NCBI GenBank assembly: GCA_009840285.1 | Contig: VXOF01000109.1 | Span: 1-64,000, forward strand | Direction: 5' to 3' | DNA from: Nitrospira sp. SB0662_bin_26 | Lineage (GTDB): Bacteria; Nitrospirota; Nitrospiria; Nitrospirales; UBA8639 | DNA: 64,000 nt | In this document: positions 57,482 to 64,000 of the stretch, piece by piece | How the letters are laid out: every line of letters begins with the position of its first letter | Position numbering within the stretch: the first letter of the stretch is position 1 | Made by a program: the position numbers and the translations under genes | Notes under the pieces: generated by a model | What the model saw: only the letters and a program-made list of their open reading frames with translations | Told to the model about the DNA's origin: nothing | Database searches by the model: none

Positions 57482-58807
57482 TTACCCCTGAATCACCGCA
57501 AATTGGTAAACCAGTTGAAGCGATTTCTCGGCCCGGATGCGGTCCTCGAACTCCTGCAGTGAACTTTCCCCTCCCGATTCCACCATTTTGCGGATGTCAT
57601 CCAGTGGAACTTGAAGACCCTTGGCGAGTTTGGTGAATTCCTCCTCGATCTCCTGTTCGCTGACGGAAATCCCTTCCTTGTCCGCAATGGCTTCCAAGAC
57701 CAACCCGAGCTTGACCCGTTTCTGCGCTCCCGGTGCCACCTCCTGTTGGATGCGTTTCGCTTCCTCTTCCATTTGGATTTGATCATCCATTGAGAACTTG
57801 CCGCTCTTTTTCCGTTGCTGTTCCATGACGCGTTGTCGAACCAGCGTGCGGATTTCACGTTCAACCAGGGTCTCGGGCAGATCGAAGTGATGCATTTCCA
57901 ACAGACGTTCCATGATCTGATCTTTGTAGCCTTCTTCGATATCCCGTTTGAGGACCGACTCCAATTCGGAGCGAATCACGTCTTTGAGCGCATCGAGGTT
58001 CTCATACTCCCCGCAATCTTTGGCAAATTCATCATCCAACGGAGGGAGAATTTTCTGTTTCACGCCAAGGATGGAGAGATGAAACGTCACGACTTTGCCG
58101 GCCAGCCGGGCATCCGGATGCGTGGCGGCATATTCCTGCTGAAGTTCCGCGTGGTCTCCTTCCTGTTTCCCTACCAGCGCGTCGTCGATGACGAGACCCA
58201 GCACGGGTTCCTGAGACCCCACCTTGTGGAGGTGCCCTTCCTTTTTCGAACCTTCCACCGGCTCGCCGTCGACCACACCTTCGATCGTCACGACGGCATA
58301 CAGGCCCTCAGCCAGGAGGGTGCCGGAAGGGGCGGCCTCCAGCCGCGACTGGTTGTCTCGCAATCGTTCCAGGGAGTTATCCACGTCCTGGTCGGTAATG
58401 GCCCGGGAATCGGGCTTCAAGGAGATCGGATTGGGCGGACGATAATCGCGTAATTCAATCGGCGGCTTGATTTCCACCGTAGCGGTAAAGGTCAGCGACG
58501 TGTTGCGGTGGGCTTTCATTCGCTCCATAGGAGAAATTTCAACCAGCACGGGTGCCACGCCGGCTTCCTGAATCGCCTTCTGGTAGTAAATCGGCACCAG
58601 GCGCTGAATGACGTCCTGTTCGACGGCCTTCGCGTAGCGTTTTTCCAACATGGCGACCGGCGCCTTGCCGGGCCGGAAGCCAGGGACGCGCACCTGGCGT
58701 TTCAGATCGGTATACACCCGATCGAACTCCTGGTTGACGGCGTCTTCCGGCACTTCGATTTTAAGCGCACGTTTAACCGGTCCCAATTCCGTGACTTCCA
58801 ATTTCAT
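57482..58807 (-). CDS. tig: Trigger factor
   Basis: A ribosome-associated chaperone of 441 residues. The N-terminal ribosome-binding domain contains FRPGKAPVAMLEKRYAKAV, close to the GFRxGKxP signature that docks on L23. The middle is a peptidyl-prolyl isomerase-like domain (GLYAVVTIEGVVDGEPVEGSKKEGHLHKVGSQEPVLG) and the C-terminus is helical. The start is ATG 58807 (MKLEVTELGPVKRALKIEVP), which matches the family; the ORF-track start at 58882 lies inside the tRNA-Leu gene. It heads the tig-clpP-clpX unit. Confidence 0.95.
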   Translation of the reverse strand: MKLEVTELGPVKRALKIEVPEDAVNQEFDRVYTDLKRQVRVPGFRPGKAPVAMLEKRYAKAVEQDVIQRLVPIYYQKAIQEAGVAPVLVEISPMERMKAHRNTSLTFTATVEIKPPIELRDYRPPNPISLKPDSRAITDQDVDNSLERLRDNQSRLEAAPSGTLLAEGLYAVVTIEGVVDGEPVEGSKKEGHLHKVGSQEPVLGLVIDDALVGKQEGDHAELQQEYAATHPDARLAGKVVTFHLSILGVKQKILPPLDDEFAKDCGEYENLDALKDVIRSELESVLKRDIEEGYKDQIMERLLEMHHFDLPETLVEREIRTLVRQRVMEQQRKKSGKFSMDDQIQMEEEAKRIQQEVAPGAQKRVKLGLVLEAIADKEGISVSEQEIEEEFTKLAKGLQVPLDDIRKMVESGGESSLQEFEDRIRAEKSLQLVYQFAVIQG

Positions 58808-58842
58808 GTCGAGTCCGTTCGTTGATGAAAGACAGCGGGGAA

Positions 58843-58925
58843 TGGTGCGAGAGGGGGGATTTGAACCCCCACGGTCTCCCACGAGATCCTAAGTCTCGCG
58901 CGTCTGCCAGTTCCGCCACTCTCGC
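58843..58925 (-). tRNA. tRNA-Leu (UAG), CCA encoded
   Basis: The minus strand folds as GCGAGAG ... CTCTCGC with the discriminator A and an encoded CCA. The anticodon arm is CGAGA-CTTAGGA-TCTCG, with anticodon TAG (reads CUA and related Leu codons). The variable arm is long, as expected for Leu, and the T-arm has GGGGG-TTCAAAT-CCCCC. It lies 35 bases upstream of tig on the same strand; TTGACT on the minus strand near 58970, about 45 bases before the tRNA, is a possible -35. Confidence 0.97.
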
Positions 58926-58977
58926 GTCTCTGAATCGTTTCCTTTTCCCTGGATAACGGCATGGCTGTACCCTCAAG

Positions 58978-58995
58978 TCAAGGGCTTGAGCCCTT
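58978..58995. terminator. Short hairpin AAGGGC-TTGA-GCCCTT
   Basis: A 6-base perfect stem with a 4-base loop, followed on the plus strand by TTGC. It lies upstream of tRNA-Leu and could be a weak terminator or only a palindrome. Confidence 0.3.
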
Positions 58996-59104
58996 TTGCT
59001 ATTTACCCATACGGTGCGTGGGGTGTCAACGCCCGTGCCGTCAGCCTGAACGCCAAGCGGTGGGTTCTTGCCAGAAACCAACGGAGTAGGCTAAGGTGCT
59101 CGGG

Positions 59105-59344
59105 ATGGACCTCAAAAAACTGTACCTGAACATTTACGAGCAATTCATCCAAACGCGCGAGTCCCACAAGGGGTTCCATTTTCAAGAGGAGCCGCTGAAA
59201 AGCGTGGCGCCCAAAGCGGTGTCGTTTAAGGATCGCGTCAAGTGGTGGACCCTTGACCGGCCCAGCCGGCTGAAGAAGATCGAGCAGGAACGGGACCGCC
59301 AACAGCAGGAAATTCTCGCCCTCAAGCAAAAATCATCAGGCTAA
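59105..59344 (+). CDS. Small charged protein of unknown function
   Basis: A 79-residue protein from ATG 59105 (MDLKKLYLNIYEQFIQTRESHKGF); the ORF-track start at 59096 is an upstream GTG. It is rich in Lys, Glu and Gln, with a helical C-terminus (SRLKKIEQERDRQQQEILALKQKS) likely to form a coiled coil. No membrane segment or known motif. It precedes the membrane-protein gene at 59371 by about 25 bases and probably shares its transcript. Confidence 0.6.
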   Translation: MDLKKLYLNIYEQFIQTRESHKGFHFQEEPLKSVAPKAVSFKDRVKWWTLDRPSRLKKIEQERDRQQQEILALKQKSSG

Positions 59345-59370
59345 TCGTCTTTCACTTGCCACGACGACTC

Positions 59371-60186
59371 ATGTCGGAGTTCGTCCCAGCGACTCTTCAA
59401 CTTTATCGTCAAGCACTCTTCGCGACCTGGCGGTCGCTGACCGGAAACTGGCTGCTCGTGCCGGCGGTCATGATCCTGGCCGTGCTCATGTACGCGGCCA
59501 CCGGATTGGCCATGGGGCTCGGTATGTTGGGAGGCTTGTTGCTGGGCGTGGCCAACGCATTTGTGGTCGGGGCGTTTCTGGGGTTACTCGAGCAGGCCGT
59601 GTTGGGCGCGCGACCCATGGTGTGGAGCGACCTGTGGGACGTGGCCGGCAGCTATTTCTGGGACGTGATCACGGTCGGCTTTATCGTATGGGTGCCCCTG
59701 CAGATTCTCGAGCTCGGCATGCAAGCTAACCCGTATGGGCCGGCGATCGTCTCAGCCGTCTTCCTGCTCCTGTTCATTTTGCTCAATCCCGTCCCCGAAC
59801 TGATTTACCAGAGCCGTGCCGGTGCCTCCCTTGAAATCCTCAAAGACAGCTACGAATTCGTCCTGGAAAATTGGATTGAATGGTTTTTGCCCCTGGTCGT
59901 GATGCTGGCGCCGTTCGGGTTGTCCTTTTTCTTTTCGATTTCGAGCCGGGGCGGCCGGCTGATTGGCTTGGATTTTTTTCAACTCCTGGGATTGCCCTTC
60001 GCCGTATTGAGCCAGTGGTTCCAGGCTCTCGGACTGTCCTCCTCGACGGCCATGATCCTGGTTCTGTGCCTGACGCCCGTCGGGACGGTCCTGATGATGC
60101 TCTTTCGCGGCCATCTCTTTAAGGCGCTGACGGGGTCGTCCCGGCGACAACGATTATTTCAACGACGCCAGTCCTTGGGGACGTGA
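59371..60186 (+). CDS. Multi-pass membrane protein of unknown function
   Basis: A 271-residue integral membrane protein with about five to six hydrophobic segments, for example LLVPAVMILAVLMYAATGLAMGLGMLGGLLLGVANAFVVGAFLGLL, ITVGFIVWVPLQILEL and AIVSAVFLLLFILLNPV. The C-terminus is basic (GSSRRQRLFQRRQ), probably cytoplasmic. I recognise no transporter or enzyme signature. The start is ATG 59371 (MSEFVPATLQ); the upstream frame to 59356 is short. It ends about 80 bases before tRNA-Ser. Confidence 0.75.
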   Translation: MSEFVPATLQLYRQALFATWRSLTGNWLLVPAVMILAVLMYAATGLAMGLGMLGGLLLGVANAFVVGAFLGLLEQAVLGARPMVWSDLWDVAGSYFWDVITVGFIVWVPLQILELGMQANPYGPAIVSAVFLLLFILLNPVPELIYQSRAGASLEILKDSYEFVLENWIEWFLPLVVMLAPFGLSFFFSISSRGGRLIGLDFFQLLGLPFAVLSQWFQALGLSSSTAMILVLCLTPVGTVLMMLFRGHLFKALTGSSRRQRLFQRRQSLGT

Positions 60187-60266
60187 GGGGCTTGAACCTC
60201 ATACCTGCCAACGAGTTTTCTTGTTGGTCCGAAAAACCCATGTTAAGATGGCATGCTTCGTCGTGC

Positions 60267-60356
<90 letters not shown>

Positions 60357-60545
60357 TTTACACAGTCTCACGTAGTCTGCCTTGGTCCACGACATCCCCA
60401 CCTGTTCCATTCTAAAACCTTGATATCATTGATATTTTCATGTATACTTCCCGTAAATCCCCACAGGGACAAGGGGATGGCGTTCCCACGAAACCAGGTC
60501 TGTTCTTGGGAACAAACTTGGGAACAGATGCCGGAAGCAAACCTG

Positions 60546-61718
60546 ATGAACGGTCTCACGGACACGAAGATCAAAACCCTCACCACGCCGGGACGGTATG
60601 GTGACCGCATCCCCACCCTGTATCTGCTCGTCAAGTCCGCCACGAGAAAAACGTGGGTGCAACGCTTGACGATCCACAAAACTCAACACGATTTAGGCTT
60701 GGGGCTCTGGCCGGTGGTCACCGTCGAAGACGCGCGCCGGAAAGCGATGGACAATCGCCGCAAGCGGTATCACGGCGAGAAGCTCATTCACGGGAAACGC
60801 CAAGCGATCGGGGTCACGTTCCAGGAAGCGGCGGACACCGTGATCAGATTACACGAGCCCACGTGGAAGCATAGCGGCAAATCCGCGAAGCTCTGGCGGG
60901 CGACCTTGCGGAATTATGTCTTCCCGGTCATCGGCCAGCGGCCGGTCGCCGAGATCACGCCGTCGGACGTGCTGGCGATTCTCGATCCCATTTGGACGAC
61001 CAAACCGGAAACCGCGAAGCGGGTCAAGCACCGCATGAGCCGCACATTCAAATGGGCCAAGGCGCAGGGCCTCCGGGCCGATGACCCGACGGACGGCATC
61101 AGAGAGGCCCTCCCCAACACGGCGACGCTCAAGCATTCCCTGAAAATGATTCCGCATGACCAGGTCGCCCAGGCCCTTGACACGATCCAACGGTCCGGGG
61201 CCTCTCGGTCGACGATCCGCTGCTTTGAGTTTCAAGTGCTTACCGCGACCCGATCCGGCGAGGTGCGGCTGGCGGAATGGTCGGAAATCGATGTCACCAA
61301 AAAGATGTGGTCAATTCCGGCGACCCGCACGAAAACGGGCAAAGAGCATCGGGTGCCCTTGTCCGCCCGGGCCCTGGCGCTCCTGCACGAGGCCAAGCAG
61401 GCCGGTGGCGGCAGTCCCCTCCTCTTTCCCTCTGCACGTGGCAAGCCGCTCTCAGATGCCACCATTTCCAAAGTCGTCCGAGAAAACAAGATTGACGGCG
61501 TTCCCCATGCCATTGCCAGGGCGTGTTTCCGGTCGTGGTGTGCGGACGTAAATGTGTCACGAGAAGTGGCCGAAGCCTGTCTCGCCCATGTCGTCAAAGG
61601 AGTTGAGGGGGCTTATCAACGCTCCGATCTGTTCGAACGTCGGCGATCGGTGATGCAAAAGTGGTCCGACTACGTCACAGGCACCCCAAGTGCCGACGTG
61701 ATTCCGTTGCATGGATGA
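60546..61718 (+). CDS. P4-type tyrosine recombinase (integrase) next to tRNA-Ser
   Basis: A tyrosine site-specific recombinase of about 390 residues of the P4/prophage-integrase group. The N-terminal arm-binding part is LTDTKIKTLTTPGRYGDRIPTLYLLV. The first catalytic Arg is in LTATRSGEVRLAEWSEID; the Lys region is RTKTGKEHRVPLS; the C-terminus has LAHVVKGVEGAYQRSD with the nucleophile Tyr. Box II reads PHAIARACFRSW; the usual spacing is HGFR, so one residue appears inserted between His and Arg. I start it at ATG 60546 (MNGLTDTKI), with ggaag just upstream; the ORF-track start at 60183 runs through the tRNA. It lies 190 bases after tRNA-Ser, the standard position for an island integrase. Confidence 0.9.
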   Translation: MNGLTDTKIKTLTTPGRYGDRIPTLYLLVKSATRKTWVQRLTIHKTQHDLGLGLWPVVTVEDARRKAMDNRRKRYHGEKLIHGKRQAIGVTFQEAADTVIRLHEPTWKHSGKSAKLWRATLRNYVFPVIGQRPVAEITPSDVLAILDPIWTTKPETAKRVKHRMSRTFKWAKAQGLRADDPTDGIREALPNTATLKHSLKMIPHDQVAQALDTIQRSGASRSTIRCFEFQVLTATRSGEVRLAEWSEIDVTKKMWSIPATRTKTGKEHRVPLSARALALLHEAKQAGGGSPLLFPSARGKPLSDATISKVVRENKIDGVPHAIARACFRSWCADVNVSREVAEACLAHVVKGVEGAYQRSDLFERRRSVMQKWSDYVTGTPSADVIPLHG

Positions 61719-61937
61719 TGGACACGGACCTGCAGCGCATCCTTTACAGTTTAGACATTGCTTGCTTTCCGCCCCAGCAGGTTGATCGTCCCCTATTATC
61801 GGCAGGACGCGCGTCGGCTTAGGCAACTGATTGGCTGAACGGCTTTAGCCGGGGATCTTGTTGCTATCCCAGTACAGATTTACACCTTATTTTGGCATAG
61901 CTTGTGAATTATTCGGGATAGATGGATGGGCGCAGGG
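61719..61937. other. Intergenic gap inside the integrated island
   Basis: About 220 bases between convergent genes, with visibly lower GC than the chromosome to the left. It has a short inverted pair (ggct...agcc) and no gene. Confidence 0.5.
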
Positions 61938-64000
61938 TTATCCGGGTAAGTCCAGCAAGATTTGTGAGAGTTCACGCTGATTGCTGATTCCGAGAGTTGG
62001 CAGGATGGCGGTCAGGATTTCTGCCACTTTGGTTTCAGTTGATACACCATCTTGTTCCAAGGCAACTCTGATGTCAGCCTCGTGTAGTGAGGGTTGGATT
62101 AGTCGAAAGCGCTGGTGCTCCAAAATATATGAACACCTCTGCACTAGCCAAGGCAGTAAGTTTTCAGCAACCAATTTATAGTGACCAGTTTGTTGAGCTA
62201 CTTGAAGAGCTTTGAGTGCCAAGTCAAAAACCTCCCTAGGGGAGCCGCTTGGAGCTTCTGGCGTTCCTTTAGTGTTCGTCAGAATAAGGCTTGCAAAGCC
62301 TGTGTAGTAGTCTTCGGCTGAACCGTTGCTTCGAAGGCAATCAATCAGTACTGGGCGTACCAGGAACCTGTCTACACCTGTCAGCTCTCTAAGTGCCACC
62401 GGGATAGATGCGATACGGTCCTTAAATATGCAGGTGGCGCAATAGAGCAGCACAAACTGTTCAGTCATACCCTGAAGGTTTTCTTGCTGCTCCTTGGTAG
62501 CAATAGGGAAGGTGCCATAGGTCGGATTTTTGAGGTTAAATACAGTTGACCACTCCCGTTTCTCTTTTGCAAACGCAGATAATGAGATTATGTCTTGCAA
62601 TGCCTCGACGAAGAGTTTTATGTCAAGCTGTGACAGAGCCTTGTGCATTTTTGCTGGACTCAACAGTATCTGCCCTTCTAGCACTGGGCCGCGTGACAAG
62701 AACTGCTTTAAATTATCAGTGATTCCGGCGTCTAGAACAGCGTTGTTTTCGATTTTCGCCAACATATACCACGATATCTCTATTGGTGGTATATAGCGTT
62801 CTTTAATCTTAGGGTGAGGCTCTGGATTGCTTACGCAGCCTGGGTAGATTGTTATCTCTTCTCCGCCTTCAAGCAGGCGCTTTTCACCCGTGATGTCCCG
62901 ATCGAGCCAAAGCAAAACATGTCGAGCTACTGCGTGGCAATGAGCGGTACGCAGTGTTTCATCAGGTTTTATCTTGCTTAATTCATCAAGTACCGTAACG
63001 AAATCTTGCAAACAGGTTTGCCGATCACCGTCATGCCAGCTTGCTAAAGCAGCATCAGCCAGTAGTCCAATGTGCATAGCCGCCATATCGGGAATATTGG
63101 ACTTATGGGCGGCGACGCTACCAAAGAGATAAAACCGCCGAGCAGTTTCGAAATCGCCCTGCTTTTCCGCGCTTATCGCCGCATCTCTTCCCAAGAATGC
63201 TTTTTCGATTTCGTTTAACGGAGCATCACTTTCGATCAATGTCTTGGACAGGGCAAGGCTCCCCTCGTGGTCATCGGAACGATACAAGACTTTTGCTTTT
63301 TCACGCACAAGCTCGGAGTTGGTTTGCCCGAACATTGAAAGGCCTTCTTCTAGAACGGCGAGTGCACCGTTTTTGTCGTTACCGTATTCATCCAGAATTA
63401 TTGCCCGAAACTTCCGACAGCAGACGGCAAGGTCAGTTTGGTTCCAACCGAGGGCTAGTTTTTCTAGGCGTGCAAACACGGCACTATGGGCTGAAGGATC
63501 AATAGTGTCTTCCTTGTGCTCGTTCAACCACGCCCCTGTGACCAGTAAGTCCACGTCAAAGTCATCATGACCAAGGGGGGCGAGCAGTCTTGAGCGTAGC
63601 TCGGACGAAGAGCTTTCGAGAAAGTCGAAAACGACAGAAAGCTCCTCAATTTTAGAGAGTTTCCCGGCTTGATTTACAAACATGAACCCGATTGCAGAGA
63701 TGCCCTCTTTCTCGATTTCCTTTATTCCGTCTAAAGCTTCTGAGGGCAGCACACAATTCTCATTCTCCAGCAGTTGATCGAGTTCTTGAATAACGCTGAT
63801 GAAGTTCGTGCCCATCCCCTTTTTAGAAGTCTGAATCAGCAACTTTGAGTAGATGAGCAGGTTCATTGATTCGCGGACCACGTCGTGCTCAACGTTTTTG
63901 GCTTCTTCAGAAAAACGACGCAGGGCATCCTGAATGTTTACTGGTGAGTCGCTTTCTTGGTTCACCAGAAGGACTTGAGCCCCTCGGAACATATGGCTAA
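61938..64000 (-). CDS. Large repeat-rich protein of the island, partial at the window edge
   Basis: At least 684 residues on the minus strand, still open at the window end: the codons before the apparent ATG at 63992 (H, S) continue the frame, so the true start probably lies to the right. It is almost wholly helical, with TPR-like units (LAVCCRKFRAIILDEYGNDKNGALAVLEEGL, KAFLGRDAAISAEKQGDFETARRFYLFGSV). No Walker motif or nuclease motif is visible in the part shown. Base composition and codon choice look lower in GC than the rest of the window. In an integrase-headed island such a protein could be the C-terminal repeat region of a defence or signalling ATPase, but that is a guess. Confidence 0.7.
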   Translation of the reverse strand, partial: SHMFRGAQVLLVNQESDSPVNIQDALRRFSEEAKNVEHDVVRESMNLLIYSKLLIQTSKKGMGTNFISVIQELDQLLENENCVLPSEALDGIKEIEKEGISAIGFMFVNQAGKLSKIEELSVVFDFLESSSSELRSRLLAPLGHDDFDVDLLVTGAWLNEHKEDTIDPSAHSAVFARLEKLALGWNQTDLAVCCRKFRAIILDEYGNDKNGALAVLEEGLSMFGQTNSELVREKAKVLYRSDDHEGSLALSKTLIESDAPLNEIEKAFLGRDAAISAEKQGDFETARRFYLFGSVAAHKSNIPDMAAMHIGLLADAALASWHDGDRQTCLQDFVTVLDELSKIKPDETLRTAHCHAVARHVLLWLDRDITGEKRLLEGGEEITIYPGCVSNPEPHPKIKERYIPPIEISWYMLAKIENNAVLDAGITDNLKQFLSRGPVLEGQILLSPAKMHKALSQLDIKLFVEALQDIISLSAFAKEKREWSTVFNLKNPTYGTFPIATKEQQENLQGMTEQFVLLYCATCIFKDRIASIPVALRELTGVDRFLVRPVLIDCLRSNGSAEDYYTGFASLILTNTKGTPEAPSGSPREVFDLALKALQVAQQTGHYKLVAENLLPWLVQRCSYILEHQRFRLIQPSLHEADIRVALEQDGVSTETKVAEILTAILPTLGISNQRELSQILLDLPG

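Overview
The window looks like chromosome of a GC-rich Gram-negative bacterium, probably Nitrospira or another Nitrospirota member. That placement is inference: it rests on the housekeeping gene set, outer-membrane and lipoprotein genes, and a long palindromic repeat after queE of a type I associate with Nitrospira genomes. There is no rRNA to confirm it. Two tRNA genes are present: Leu(UAG) and Ser(GGA).

Layout. 0-5.5 kb: a HAD phosphatase, queE, a palindromic repeat, a complete 142-bp MITE-like element (a second, partial copy lies at the window edge), pepA, nagZ and two small unknown genes. 5.8-19.7 kb: a GC-rich accessory cluster made of a one-module fully reducing type I polyketide synthase, a B12-type radical SAM enzyme that overlaps its end, a thioester-reductase/sulfotransferase fusion, and a CysN-CysC (PAPS synthesis) fusion. 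An antisense DUF1499 gene sits inside the cluster. I read this as a pathway for a reductively released, sulfated polyketide or lipid; it is the most novel system here. 19.8-29.4 kb: a glutamine-amidotransferase-like hydrolase, a TatA-like protein, a HEAT-repeat lipoprotein, two CPA2 antiporters and leuCD. 29.5-36.1 kb: a small double-glycine-leader peptide with its own promoter, about 600 bases of hairpin-rich non-coding DNA, then a tight operon of MpaB/DUF2236-type oxygenase, MMPL transporter, LolA-like protein and outer-membrane barrel.

36.2-43.9 kb: a signalling island. A periplasmic binding protein and sensor kinase (stop/start overlap) sit downstream of a receiver-PP2C phosphatase and a STAS antagonist, with a divergent RsbW-like kinase. 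Next to them is an NCS2 permease carrying a C-terminal RsbW/HATPase-like domain. Together they look like a partner-switching circuit fed by a solute sensor, although no sigma factor is adjacent. 44.1-55.5 kb: the rod-shape operon mreBCD-mrdA-rodA, then rng, dprA and a topoisomerase III-like gene. 55.5-58.9 kb: clpX, clpP, tig and tRNA-Leu on the minus strand. 59-64 kb: two small unknown or membrane genes, tRNA-Ser, a P4-type integrase and the start of a lower-GC integrated island whose first cargo gene is a large repeat-rich protein running off the window.
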